Source: an uncultured Emticicia sp. (lineage in GTDB: Bacteria; Bacteroidota; Bacteroidia; Cytophagales; Spirosomataceae). Taken from it: DNA of 64,000 nucleotides. A program made the translations under genes and the position numbers. Position 1 is the stretch's first letter, and the number at the start of each line of letters is the position of its first letter. This document shows, one piece after another, positions 9,142 through 18,543 of this stretch. The stretch lies in contig NZ_CALCZQ010000032.1 in NCBI RefSeq assembly GCF_937903345.1, positions 1-64,000 on the forward strand, read 5' to 3'. The notes below the pieces were generated by a model. The model did no database searches. It had not been told where the DNA came from and saw only the letters and a list, made by a program, of their open reading frames with translations.

Positions 9142-10296
9142 TTACTTGTTGGCAACCAAAGTAGGCACTTTACTAAGCGATTTCTTCAAAATGTATTTAG
9201 CCATTACAGGAAAATGGTCGGAGAAATTGACATTTGAAATGGTTGTATATGATTCTACGTGCCAGTCGTTACTTACAAATTGTTGATCAATTCGAGCAAA
9301 ATAGGGTTGGCGATTCAACGTAAAGCCCATTCCTTTACCAGCTTCTTCAAAAGCATTTTGAAAACTTAACTTGAGTTTGCCATAAGAATATCCAAAAGGT
9401 GTTTCGTTGAAATCGCCACAAATAATGACAGGAAATTTACTTCCCGATACATAAGATTCTACTTCACGCATTTGTTCGTCACGTTTCTTAAAACCTTCTT
9501 TTAAGCGACGAAAACTATCTGTCATTTCTACGCCAAAGGTTTTAATATGTCCTTTTTTTAAGGCATCAAAAGCTAAATTGATGCGTACGCCCATTGACCA
9601 AAGATGTACGTTTACGACTCTTACAGTATCATTTTTATAAGCAATATCTGCACATATATATCCGTTGATATTGGGTTGATTTTTTCTGTCCCAAATTTTA
9701 CTGTATTGTTTCAAAATTGGATATTGCGAAAACATTGCCAAACCAATAAAACCTTTTTGATCAAATTTGGTTAGTTTAATTGCACTATTTGCGTATTTTG
9801 ACTCAATACCTTTGTTTGGTGAATATTCTTGAAAACAAGCAATATCAGCTTGAATTTTAGTCCAATTTTCATCACTATTATGTTTTTCGTCAAAGCATTC
9901 TCCATTGAAACTCAAAACTTTTAAGGCTGAAATATTCTCCAACTTCATTTCGCCATTATGAATTCCAATTGTACGTTTGATAAGAGGAAAAGTAAGAAGA
10001 ACCCAAATAAAGCCCATAGCTGCCATGATTTTTTGTTTTTTAATGAGTAAATAACACGCTGCCGAAAGTCCTGACAAGACCGCCAAAGGTAAGCTCATCA
10101 TTATAAAACCCGCACTCCAATGATCGAAAATTGGGTAATAGCAAAATGCCATTGTGATAAATAAGTAGAGTAAAGCTGTATATGAAATAGGATTTTGGCG
10201 TAAAATCTTACTAATGATATATGCTGTTTTTGAAGATATTTTGACACAAATCAGCACAACATTCCAAAGAAAAATTAATAACTCGTATAGTTTCAT
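9142..10296 (-). CDS. Membrane-anchored endonuclease/exonuclease/phosphatase (EEP) family protein
   Basis: 384 residues. Three hydrophobic segments in the first 110 residues anchor the protein. The EEP domain follows: LSFNGECF, DIACFQEY (metal-binding Glu), VNVHLWS, ICGDFNETP (Asp/Asn), ARIDQQFVS and SDHFPVMAKY (catalytic Asp-His) in the normal order. The active site set is complete. Such proteins cleave phosphodiesters or phospholipid head groups outside the membrane; the substrate is unknown. It lies downstream of the coiled-coil gene but behind a strong terminator, so it is probably transcribed alone. Confidence 0.88.
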   Translation of the reverse strand: MKLYELLIFLWNVVLICVKISSKTAYIISKILRQNPISYTALLYLFITMAFCYYPIFDHWSAGFIMMSLPLAVLSGLSAACYLLIKKQKIMAAMGFIWVLLTFPLIKRTIGIHNGEMKLENISALKVLSFNGECFDEKHNSDENWTKIQADIACFQEYSPNKGIESKYANSAIKLTKFDQKGFIGLAMFSQYPILKQYSKIWDRKNQPNINGYICADIAYKNDTVRVVNVHLWSMGVRINLAFDALKKGHIKTFGVEMTDSFRRLKEGFKKRDEQMREVESYVSGSKFPVIICGDFNETPFGYSYGKLKLSFQNAFEEAGKGMGFTLNRQPYFARIDQQFVSNDWHVESYTTISNVNFSDHFPVMAKYILKKSLSKVPTLVANK

Positions 10297-10353
10297 AATT
10301 GAAGGTTGCTTAGATAAGTAATTGAACAGCAGTAAATTGATAGAAAAAAAACA

Positions 10354-10395
10354 ATAAAGACGGTATGAGCTCAGAAGAGCAAAGACCGTCTTTAT
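10354..10395 (-). terminator. Terminator of the coiled-coil protein gene
   Basis: Perfect 11-base arms ATAAAGACGGT (10354-10364) and ACCGTCTTTAT (10385-10395). On the minus strand the stem is followed by a T-rich run (10342-10350 read in reverse). Confidence 0.82.
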
Positions 10396-10420
10396 AAAAT
10401 TTAATTGTAATCTAAGCTAC

Positions 10421-11380
10421 TTATTTTACTTCAAAAGCTCCTTTACCAATTTTGAAGCCTTCTGAGTAAAGTTCAACGCTGTATTTTCCTTTTGTATAGC
10501 TTGTGCCTTTGCCAGATACCAAATCAACACGTTGGTCGTTGTTTTCAAACGGAACGCTTTTTTTGAAACTATAACCAATTTCTTTGCCGTCAATTTGTAC
10601 GACTCCACCGTTACCGTTTTCTACAACTGCACCGTTGTTATCAAGTACACGCACATAAATATCTTTGTTGTTTTGAGCTGCTACGGGGTTTGAAGGCATT
10701 ATAAATGCTACTTTTATTTGGTCGATTCTTTTTGCCTTATACTCGCCACCATCACGCTCTTTCCCTTTTGATGAAAGTGCTGTAACCTGCACATTGATAG
10801 CTTTCATCGCCGATGCCAAAGTTACTTGACGTTTCAAGTCATTGTTTTTTGTGGTGAAATCATCTACTGTTTTTGTCAAAGTTGTAGATAATTCTTCTTT
10901 CTCGGTTTTAAGAGAGGTATTCTCTTTGATCACTTGTTGTTTTTCAGTTTCGAGCGTTTGCGTTTTCGCAACCAATATACCGTTTTCTTCTTTCAACTTA
11001 CGAATGTCATCGTCTTTAGCAACTAAAAATGTTTCGTAATCTTTGATTTTTGATTCGTATTTTTGAATCGAGAAACTAAGGTCAGTTTTTAATTTTTTCT
11101 TATCGTTTTCAAGTTGAGCTTTAACAGCTTCCAATTCAGTAACACTTCCGCCGAGGCTTTGTACTTCACTAATTTTCTCATCCAACGATTTTGCGATAGA
11201 ATCAAGTTTGATTTGTGTAGATGAAAGTTGTTCTACTTTAGAGGTTAATGATTTTTGAAGTTCGATCGTTTCGTTTCTTGCACCCATAAATAAATAGCCC
11301 AAAAGAGCTAATATGCCTGCCATTACTCCGATGATTACTTTCAAAAGTCCGTTGTTATTATTTGATTGCGTTGTTTCCAT
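10421..11380 (-). CDS. Membrane-anchored coiled-coil protein
   Basis: 319 residues. A Gln/Asn-rich start is followed by one membrane helix (about 13-32, VIIGVMAGILALLGYLFMGA), then a long heptad-repeat coiled coil to about residue 190. A small C-terminal beta domain of about 120 residues follows (IKVAFIMPSNPVAAQNNKDI, GKGTSYTKGKYSVELYSEGF). The gene is a monocistron with its own terminator. The C-terminal domain is probably periplasmic, the coiled coil a spacer. Conserved in related bacteria to my knowledge, but without a known function. Confidence 0.7.
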   Translation of the reverse strand: METTQSNNNNGLLKVIIGVMAGILALLGYLFMGARNETIELQKSLTSKVEQLSSTQIKLDSIAKSLDEKISEVQSLGGSVTELEAVKAQLENDKKKLKTDLSFSIQKYESKIKDYETFLVAKDDDIRKLKEENGILVAKTQTLETEKQQVIKENTSLKTEKEELSTTLTKTVDDFTTKNNDLKRQVTLASAMKAINVQVTALSSKGKERDGGEYKAKRIDQIKVAFIMPSNPVAAQNNKDIYVRVLDNNGAVVENGNGGVVQIDGKEIGYSFKKSVPFENNDQRVDLVSGKGTSYTKGKYSVELYSEGFKIGKGAFEVK

Positions 11381-11483
11381 ATTGCTTAATTGATTTTAAG
11401 TTTATGCTTACAAAGCAACGAAGTCAATGTTAAAGGCGAATTAAATCGACTTTAATTTTAGCTTAAAATTTAAGGTTGGAGAT

Positions 11484-12854
11484 TTACTTACGAAATACCA
11501 AACTAAAAATAGTTTCATCAATAGTAGAAATTATATCAATATCGCCATTATGGAGTTTTACGATTTGTGCAACTATTGCCAAACCAACCCCATGCCCTTT
11601 GGTGGCTTTGGCGGTGGAATTACTTCTATAAAATGGTCGGAAAATATAGGGTAAATCAGCTTGAGGAATTACTGGCCCTTTATTCATAAACGAAATCTTC
11701 ATTTCTTTAACGGTGGCCGAAAAACTCACAAAAACACTACTATTTTCTGAAAATTTACAGGCATTATCCATCAAATTCATCAAAGCCACTTTCAACGAAG
11801 CCTCACTTCCTTCAATAATCAATGTTTCTTCATCTTCGGGGAAATCGCTGAAATCAATATTTATTACATAATTTTCGTTCCATTTTTTTAGTTGGCTTTT
11901 GGCTTCCCATAAAAGTTCGTCCATGCGTAAAGATGTATGCTGAATTGCTTCGGCATTCACAACTGTATTTGCTAAATTTAGTAAAGTATTTGTTAATTGT
12001 ATAAGCGTTCGGACATCTTCTTGGAGCGATTTTAGGCTTTCTTCATAGACTTCTGGCGTGCGTTTTTGGAGTAAAGTAATGTCAATTTGTGAGTAAATTT
12101 TAGTTAGCGGATTTTTAAGTTCATGCGAAACATTGGCAATAAACATTTTTTGCATCGTAAATGCTTCTTGGATACGGTCGAGGAGCTGATTGAAAGTGGC
12201 TACCAAGCGTCCAATCTCGTCTGATCGATTTGGGTGTTCGACACGCCTTTCGGTATTGGCAGGAAAAATCTCGTTTACTTGTGTTATAATATCCGACATC
12301 GGAGCAAGGGCCTTATCGGCAAAAAACCACCCCGAAAGTCCCGAAAGTAATAAACCAACAAGTACCATGATGGTCAGAATCTTGCGGAGGTCTGCGAGGG
12401 CTTCTTTGCCATTATTATCTATGGCACTCACAATCACCCAATAGCTTGCATTGCCTTTTTTGAGCTGAATACCAAGCGTTTGATAAAAACCAGCATAATA
12501 ATAGGTCGGCTTGCTTTGTTGTTGAATATTAGGGATCAACTCTTCATACAAGCCTGAATATGGTTCTTGACTCGCAAAAACGAGTTTTTTTAGATTTTCG
12601 TCATAGACATAAATACTTTCATCGCTCAATAATTCTTTATCGGCGGTGTTTACGAGTTTTAGTACCGTAGAATCAGCCGTTTGGAGGTCGAAAAGTAGGG
12701 TAGTGGTCGTTATGGCACGATCTTGTAGTCGTTTGAAAAAACGCTTTTCGAGATAAAGTTTACTGAAAAAATAGACACCCACCGAAAAAAACATCAAAAT
12801 AGCCGTTACGATAGCCATAAATTGGTAAGTAAGTCGAGAGCGAATGTTTATCAT
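11484..12854 (-). CDS. Sensor histidine kinase, partner of the OmpR regulator upstream
   Basis: 456 residues from the ATG at 12854. Membrane helix 1 at about 10-30, extracytoplasmic sensor at about 35-155, helix 2 at about 160-182, HAMP to about 235. The HisKA box is VSHELKNPL with phospho-acceptor near H244, the N box NLMDNACKFS, and the G box GHGVGLAIV. A longer frame opens at 12911, but its 19 extra residues run through an intergenic repeat (GGGGTCGCCCGTGCGATT at about 12868), so I reject that start. The response regulator gene ends 117 bases upstream on the same strand; the pair forms one signalling system with unknown stimulus. Confidence 0.92.
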   Translation of the reverse strand: MINIRSRLTYQFMAIVTAILMFFSVGVYFFSKLYLEKRFFKRLQDRAITTTTLLFDLQTADSTVLKLVNTADKELLSDESIYVYDENLKKLVFASQEPYSGLYEELIPNIQQQSKPTYYYAGFYQTLGIQLKKGNASYWVIVSAIDNNGKEALADLRKILTIMVLVGLLLSGLSGWFFADKALAPMSDIITQVNEIFPANTERRVEHPNRSDEIGRLVATFNQLLDRIQEAFTMQKMFIANVSHELKNPLTKIYSQIDITLLQKRTPEVYEESLKSLQEDVRTLIQLTNTLLNLANTVVNAEAIQHTSLRMDELLWEAKSQLKKWNENYVINIDFSDFPEDEETLIIEGSEASLKVALMNLMDNACKFSENSSVFVSFSATVKEMKISFMNKGPVIPQADLPYIFRPFYRSNSTAKATKGHGVGLAIVAQIVKLHNGDIDIISTIDETIFSLVFRK

Positions 12855-12971
12855 GACGAAAGTTCTGACGGGGTCGCCCGTGCGATTTAGAGTGCTGAGT
12901 TCTGAGTTCAAAGCATTGCCACTACGGTGCTGAGTTTTTGTTTGCTGTTTTAGACCACTCAGATTTTAGCA

Positions 12972-13646
12972 CTATTTTTTCATAACATAGCCCATGCCGA
13001 TTTGGGTATGTAGTAGCTTTGGTTCAAAATCTTTATCAATTTTTTTACGGAGAAAATTTATATAAACTTCAATAACATTTGTGCCTGTATCGAAGGTTAT
13101 ATCCCAAATTTTTTCAGCTAGTTCTACTTTAGAAATCACTCTTCCTTGATGCCTAATGAAGTATTCGAGCAATAAAAACTCTTTTGCTGTTAGTGCTATA
13201 TCTTTACCGTCTCGTGTTACGGTTTTAGCATCTAAATCCATTTCGAGATCGGCTATTTTGAGCAGATTTGCAGTCTGAATCGAGCCAATATTTCGGCGAG
13301 TTAATGCACGGATTCGTGCCATTAATTCACGAAACTCGAAAGGTTTTGCCAAATAATCATCGGCACCAGCATCAAGACCAATTATTTTATCATCAGTTGT
13401 GCTTAATGCTGTCAGTAATATAATCGGAGAAACTACACCTTTGGAACGAAGCTGACGACAAAGCTCCAAGCCGCTGATGCCTGGCAAAATAATATCCGAA
13501 ATAATGAGGGTATAATTGTTGCGGGTGGCGAGTTGGAGACCAATTAAGCCATCGTAAGCTATATCAACCTCCCATAGTTGTTCCTCAAGCCCTTGTTTGA
13601 TGAGTTGAACTGTCTTTGCTTCATCTTCAATTACGAGTATTTTCAT
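12972..13646 (-). CDS. OmpR/PhoB-family response regulator
   Basis: 224 residues. Receiver domain 1-118 with the acidic pocket (E7-D8), phospho-acceptor D51 (IISDIILPG), T79 and K101 (LAKPFEF). The winged-helix DNA-binding domain is at about 130-222, ending HTQIGMGYVMKK. Order and length are normal for the family. It is the first gene of the two-component operon, followed by the histidine kinase. The upstream gap to the glycosidase gene is 89 bases and should hold the promoter. Confidence 0.93.
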   Translation of the reverse strand: MKILVIEDEAKTVQLIKQGLEEQLWEVDIAYDGLIGLQLATRNNYTLIISDIILPGISGLELCRQLRSKGVVSPIILLTALSTTDDKIIGLDAGADDYLAKPFEFRELMARIRALTRRNIGSIQTANLLKIADLEMDLDAKTVTRDGKDIALTAKEFLLLEYFIRHQGRVISKVELAEKIWDITFDTGTNVIEVYINFLRKKIDKDFEPKLLHTQIGMGYVMKK

Positions 13647-13735
13647 GGTATTTCCTTTCGCTGGTGGGGCAAAATTAGGAAAATTTAAAGAAAAACGAGT
13701 TGAGGTTGTATATAATTGTTGAAATTGAGCAATGC

Positions 13736-16558
13736 TTAAAAGTCTTCAACCGCCATCAAAGTTACTTTTTCAAGTAAACCTGAATCTTTTGGTTGCCATT
13801 TTAGGGTCGTAAAATAACCATCTTTACCCAAATTTGGTCGTAGCCTTGCTGATACATTGATATTATAAAATTTCTGCCAAACTTCGCCTAGCTTTTCAAT
13901 CGCAATTACTCGGTTTGCCATTGAGTTTGAAACATTTATTACTAAAGTATTTTGTGTTTTCAGTAATGAATTTGGTACAAAAATTCGGTAAGTTGGGCCA
14001 ATTAAAGTTCCCAAAAATTTACCGTTGACTGTAACTGTAGCACTTTCGGCAACTTTGCCTAAATCGAGCCAATAGCCTGCTGTTGAGGTGTTTGGATTTG
14101 CAAAATCAAGTGAATAAGAAGCTGTACCAGAGAAATTTTTGTAGGCATCTCCTTCCAATTTTGTCCACGAACCGAGTGATTTTGTTTCTACGGTTTTTGG
14201 TAATTCTGGGCCACCTTCCAAAAAGCTAATTTTCCATGTTCCTGTCAATTCTTGTGCTTCGCCTTTTGGCTTAAAGTACGCATAACTCGCACCCGAAACC
14301 GGAGTTTTGTAAGTTTCAATGATGCACGATTCGCCTGCCGCTAATTGTAGATAAATTTCGTTTGTTTTTGCATTGTACTTGGCCATACCCAAAGTTTCGG
14401 TCATTGGGTTGTACAAGGCGGCCGATTGTGCCGAAACTGAAAGCTTTACCCAGCCATCAAATGCTTTTGGGGTTTTGTTGTTTACGAAATAATAATTGCC
14501 TTTAGCGTAGGTTTTTCGGACGAACTGTAAACCATTATCAGTCATTGTTTCTCGGTAAACTTTTACAAAAACCATCATTTCCTCTAAGTTTTCCCCTACT
14601 AAAATTGAGCCTTGACCGATTTTAGCTTGACTGAAACCCACTGTATTTTTTACAAAATTCAATTCAGCCAATAAAGATTTAAATTTATTTCTTCGAGCAT
14701 CTAAACTGCCTAAACCCGGTACATCGTTAGGGAGTTTTTTATGGAAAATAATATTTGCACCTTGTTTTGCCAAAGCCACCAATTTCTCAAAAGTTTCGAG
14801 AGGAATTTGTTCACTTTCAGCTAATAAAATAGTTTTGTAGCTGATTCCGCCCGTTAGGATTACTTGGTTTTTGATGCTTAAATTTCCGATTTGTTTATCT
14901 GAAATAAAATCAAAACCATAGCCTTGGTCGAGGAGTTTTTGGCCTAATTCTTTAAAATCTGTGCCGTTGAATTCGGGCGTAACGCCATCGAAATGCTCCA
15001 ATAAACCTTTGGGTGAAGGTTCGGTTAGTCGGTCGGTAATGGGAAAGTAGAACAGCACATCGTTATTACCTTTGCTATCTTGCAAGAAAGTTTGGCAACG
15101 AGCCACATAATTATTCAGTTTGCCGAAATCTTTCCAAAAGGGATTATGAGGTGTGAAATGTACGGCAGCATAAAACAACCAACCAGGAAAAGCCGCTTCT
15201 TTGGGCGAATAATTGGTTCCGTGATAAAAAATGTGATTTACACCACCAACCATGAAAAGGTCTAAAGCATGTTTTACGTCAGCCAGATTTGAAAGAAAGT
15301 GTTCGTTTTCCCAAGTAGCTGATTCAGAAGAAGTGAGTTTTTTACCCATCACATTAGCTGCCGACGATGCAAATTTTATTCTCAATAAATCTGTCCCTTC
15401 GATTTCTGGAATGTCAACAACGCTATATAAATCTAAAGTATTTGCTGGTGAACCGTGTGCTTGATTTCTTACGATTTTGCCTCTTGCATGAGCCCAATTT
15501 GTCCATTCAGAAGTATATTTTTCAAGAATCAAATCACCGATTGTTGTTCTGTAATCAAACAAAACTCTGTGATTGAGGTCGGTATTTTCTTTGCTAAAAA
15601 GATTTGGCAAATGATTACGAAGGTCATAATCTCTACGAGTTTTAAATTCATCTAAAAGAGCTTCTGTCCAATCAGCTTGCCCACGGGCATCATCAACTTC
15701 ATAAGAGTCATTGAAGAACGCTCGCATACTTGAAACATCGGTTTTTGCAAATGCCTTATCGAACGCTGAAAGATAATTTTTAATAGCTTTTGCCGAAAAA
15801 TGATCAATTACATCTCCTTCGCCACCTGGGCCAGCACGCTCAACCATTTTGCCGTGAAATCCTTGAAAAACTGCGTAAAGTGTCCAATTTCCTACAGGAG
15901 CTTGCCAAATAAGTTTGCCTTCTTTGTTTACTTTTTCGGTCAGATTTAGCACTTCATTCTTGTCTGAATAAGCCATTAAAGTTTGCAATGGCAGTGCTTG
16001 CTCGAAACGTACTTGGTCAATGGCCAATTCTTGCAAATTGTCATTTTTTGAAATGGGATATTTTAAATCTTTAAGTTCGGTTTTCTTAGGTAAAACAAAC
16101 CTTAAAATCGGTTGCTGCACAAAAGTGATGTTTTCATTCAGCGATTCGCCTTCTTTTAGAGTATATGTTTTATGAAAAACGGCTTTACAAGCATCTTCGG
16201 GCGTAACCCAACTACCACCAAACGGCCAACCAGAAGCGTTTGCCAGGTCGATTCCTAGGCCGAGGCGAGTGCCTTCTTTGAGTGTATGCTTAAACATATC
16301 GACCCATTTGGGCGAAAGGAAATCTATAAACTGCGATTCGTAGCCTTTTACGCCATAAATTGGTGTGATTTCCAGACCTCCTAAACCTACTTTTTTGTAG
16401 GCTTCCATATTGTAGCTTAGGTCTTTTGGATTCACTGCATTGCCTTCCCACCACCATCTAGACCAAGGTTTTGATTGCTGTGTGATGGGCTTCCATTTTG
16501 GTTGGGCAGCAGCAAGCGTACTTGCGAATAGAATTATTGTTAGTGTTTTATTGAGCAT
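13736..16558 (-). CDS. Secreted glycoside hydrolase, alpha-L-rhamnosidase-like (GH106 type)
   Basis: 940 residues with a signal peptide (1-18, TLAAAQ). The start of the mature protein, PWSRWWWEGNAVNPKDL, with VGLGGLEITPIYGVKG and GIDLANASGWPFGGSWVT, is the N-terminal pattern of GH106-type rhamnosidases. A catalytic barrel region follows to about 650. A C-terminal jelly-roll, sugar-binding-like domain covers about 790-900 (ATVTVNGKFLGTLIG, NTLVINVSNSMANR). It is probably periplasmic or surface-exposed and releases rhamnose or a related sugar from plant or microbial polysaccharide. The next gene, divergent, is a sugar-type oxidoreductase, which fits carbohydrate use. The family is confident; the exact substrate is not. 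Confidence 0.82.
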   Translation of the reverse strand: MLNKTLTIILFASTLAAAQPKWKPITQQSKPWSRWWWEGNAVNPKDLSYNMEAYKKVGLGGLEITPIYGVKGYESQFIDFLSPKWVDMFKHTLKEGTRLGLGIDLANASGWPFGGSWVTPEDACKAVFHKTYTLKEGESLNENITFVQQPILRFVLPKKTELKDLKYPISKNDNLQELAIDQVRFEQALPLQTLMAYSDKNEVLNLTEKVNKEGKLIWQAPVGNWTLYAVFQGFHGKMVERAGPGGEGDVIDHFSAKAIKNYLSAFDKAFAKTDVSSMRAFFNDSYEVDDARGQADWTEALLDEFKTRRDYDLRNHLPNLFSKENTDLNHRVLFDYRTTIGDLILEKYTSEWTNWAHARGKIVRNQAHGSPANTLDLYSVVDIPEIEGTDLLRIKFASSAANVMGKKLTSSESATWENEHFLSNLADVKHALDLFMVGGVNHIFYHGTNYSPKEAAFPGWLFYAAVHFTPHNPFWKDFGKLNNYVARCQTFLQDSKGNNDVLFYFPITDRLTEPSPKGLLEHFDGVTPEFNGTDFKELGQKLLDQGYGFDFISDKQIGNLSIKNQVILTGGISYKTILLAESEQIPLETFEKLVALAKQGANIIFHKKLPNDVPGLGSLDARRNKFKSLLAELNFVKNTVGFSQAKIGQGSILVGENLEEMMVFVKVYRETMTDNGLQFVRKTYAKGNYYFVNNKTPKAFDGWVKLSVSAQSAALYNPMTETLGMAKYNAKTNEIYLQLAAGESCIIETYKTPVSGASYAYFKPKGEAQELTGTWKISFLEGGPELPKTVETKSLGSWTKLEGDAYKNFSGTASYSLDFANPNTSTAGYWLDLGKVAESATVTVNGKFLGTLIGPTYRIFVPNSLLKTQNTLVINVSNSMANRVIAIEKLGEVWQKFYNINVSARLRPNLGKDGYFTTLKWQPKDSGLLEKVTLMAVEDF

Positions 16559-17026
16559 ATTATTTTGTTTTTTCTTACCGAGCGTCGCCCGTCACGGAGG
16601 CACGGATTTTAAGATTTGCACTGAGATTTTCCGTACAAATTCGTGTTTTCCGTGCCGCTATTGCGACTGATGCTCGGTAACTTAAAAAAAATTATAACAG
16701 AAATAGCTATAAGAGAATACGACGTCTCACATCAAGTTTTTTTAAATTGATGGAGATTTTTAAACATTTATATTTGATTGTAAATATACCATAAATTATA
16801 TGACAAAATAAGTAAATCTGCTATTCGACACTCTCCTGTGGTTACATGGATAGGTATAAGGATACATGGTGCTTGTCGAAAGATTGGTATTGTTAAATTT
16901 TTTTAAAATAAAATAGCAAAAATTATTTACATAAGTCTTTTTTTACACTAATTTCATCTCTTGAAAAATATTCACCCTGTAATATTACTATTTGTGGTAT
17001 TATCTTAAATCTATCATTAATTTATC
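16559..17026. other. Divergent intergenic region, 468 bp
   Basis: Holds a long palindromic element next to the glycosidase start (16575-16680) and AT-rich promoter DNA for the oxidoreductase gene. A 7-base inverted pair, TTCGACA at 16824-16830 and TGTCGAA at 16874-16880, encloses a 43-base loop and may be an operator or small hairpin. No coding frame was found. Confidence 0.45.
16575..16680. repeat. Long imperfect palindromic intergenic element
   Basis: Outer arms TTACCGAGC (16575-16583) and GCTCGGTAA (16672-16680), then GTCGC/GCGAC (16584-16588, 16663-16667) and an inner GCACGG/CCGTGC pair. One of several such elements in the window; it shares a GTCGCCCGT core with the copy near 12868. Confidence 0.7.
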
Positions 17027-18403
17027 ATGCAATCATCTCGTAGAAAATTTATTAAAGGAGTAGGAGCGGCATCGGTCTTGTTGGCAACCGATACTTTTGC
17101 CAAACCTTTCAATATTATCAAAGATTTAAAGAAAATTAGCCCTAACGATAAGCTTCGCTTTGCAACAATTGGTTTCGGAATTCAAGGGCATGGCGACACT
17201 CGTGCAGCTCTCCGAAATCCCGATGTTGAGTTTGTCGCAGCGGCCGATTTATACGATGGTCGATTACTTCACGCCAAAGAAGCTTTTAATAAGGATCTTT
17301 TCACAACGCGTGATTACCGCGAAATCTTAGACCGCAAAGATATTGATGCCGTGATTGTGGCCACGCCTGACCACTGGCACGACCATATCAGCATCGCAGC
17401 TATGAAAGCTGGCAAAAATGTTTATTGCCAAAAACCAATGGTGCAACACATCGATGAAGGCCATGCGATGATTGACACTTGGAGAAAAACTGGCAAAACC
17501 GTGCAAGTTGGAAGCCAGCCAAGTAGCGGAGCGGCTTATGCTGAAGCTCGCAGATTGATGAGCACGGGAGCTATAGGAGATTTGAATTTCATAGAAGCTA
17601 CTTATGACCGTTACAATGCTTTGGGTGCATGGACTTACTCAATACCGCCTGATGCGTCAGCTAAAACGATTGATTGGGATACCTTCTTGGGCGATGCTCC
17701 GAAACGTCCATTTGATGCTACTCGCTTTTTCCGTTGGAGAAATTATCGTGATTATGGAACAGGCGTAGCAGGCGATTTATTCGTGCATTTGATTACAGGA
17801 ATGCACTACGCAACGGGTGCAATCGGGCCAGAAAGAATCTTTGCTTCGGGTGAATTGAGCTATTGGAAAGATGGCCGTGATGTGCCTGATGTAATGGTGA
17901 CGGTACTTGACTATCCTGATACCGAAAAACACACGAAGTTTCAAGCGGTGTTGAGAGTAAACTTTGCCAATGCAGGAGCAATCAAAAACGTAACTCGTAT
18001 TGTGGGTACAGAAGGCGAGATTTTGTGGAATGCTCAAGGTCTGACGCTTACGAAGCGTAAATTGCCAAAAGCTCCAGGTTATGGTGCAGGTGAAAGCTAC
18101 GCTACTTTTTCGAACGATATGCAAGCTGAATACAAAAAAGAATACGATGCTAAATATGCAGAATCTGACCGTGTGGCACCTCCAGTGGAAGAAATAAAAT
18201 ACGAGACACCAAAAGAAGACGACCCGCATGCACAACATTTCAAAAATTTCTTTGACAACGTGCGTAAAGGAAGCCAAGAAACGGCCCAAGACCCTGTTTT
18301 TGGATTCCGTGCGGCTGCACCAGCGTTGGCTTGTAATTTAAGTTATTTCGATAAAAAAATCATCAACTGGGACCCAGTTGCGATGAAAATTAAGAAAAAA
18401 TAA
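17027..18403 (+). CDS. Tat-exported Gfo/Idh/MocA-family oxidoreductase
   Basis: 458 residues. Twin-arginine signal at the N-terminus (SSRRKFIKGVGAASVLL), then a Rossmann domain with FATIGFGIQGHG (about 46-57), VAAADLYDG and the substrate-domain entrance IVATPDHWHDHISIAAMKAG and CQKPM, where Lys is the usual catalytic residue. The C-terminal alpha/beta substrate domain runs to the end. Family members use NAD(P) to oxidise or reduce sugars; exported ones in Bacteroidota keep the cofactor in the periplasm. Divergent from the GH106-like gene, so a role in the same sugar pathway is likely but inferred. Confidence 0.9.
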   Translation: MQSSRRKFIKGVGAASVLLATDTFAKPFNIIKDLKKISPNDKLRFATIGFGIQGHGDTRAALRNPDVEFVAAADLYDGRLLHAKEAFNKDLFTTRDYREILDRKDIDAVIVATPDHWHDHISIAAMKAGKNVYCQKPMVQHIDEGHAMIDTWRKTGKTVQVGSQPSSGAAYAEARRLMSTGAIGDLNFIEATYDRYNALGAWTYSIPPDASAKTIDWDTFLGDAPKRPFDATRFFRWRNYRDYGTGVAGDLFVHLITGMHYATGAIGPERIFASGELSYWKDGRDVPDVMVTVLDYPDTEKHTKFQAVLRVNFANAGAIKNVTRIVGTEGEILWNAQGLTLTKRKLPKAPGYGAGESYATFSNDMQAEYKKEYDAKYAESDRVAPPVEEIKYETPKEDDPHAQHFKNFFDNVRKGSQETAQDPVFGFRAAAPALACNLSYFDKKIINWDPVAMKIKKK

Positions 18404-18416
18404 TTTTTTATATATT

Positions 18417-18533
18417 GGGGAATTGGTTTTTGGGGAACTGCGGGGCCACCCGTGCGGTTATTGGGAAATTTGTTATTAATTTAGCAATAATCAGCTCCCA
18501 GTTTTCCTGTAACCGATAACCAATTTTCCAAAC
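18417..18533. repeat. Long imperfect palindromic intergenic element
   Basis: GGGGAATTGGTT and GGGGAACTG on the left pair with CAGTTTTCC and AACCAATTTTCC on the right. The centre carries GGGGCCACCCGTGCGGTTA, nearly the same as the segment at 12868-12890. It fills the gap between the oxidoreductase and nuclease genes and may act as a transcript end. Confidence 0.6.
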
Positions 18534-18543
18534 CATTACCATA

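Noticed and set aside
12855..12911. Longer histidine kinase start
   Set aside because: The added residues are encoded by a dispersed intergenic repeat, and the next ATG directly precedes the membrane helix.
16575..16680. tRNA or other structured RNA gene in the palindrome
   Set aside because: There is no anticodon arm, T-loop or CCA-type end; it is a simple inverted repeat.
17777..18289. 170-residue frame antisense to the Gfo/Idh/MocA gene
   Set aside because: It is fully inside a clear coding gene, with Phe/His/Val-rich shadow composition.
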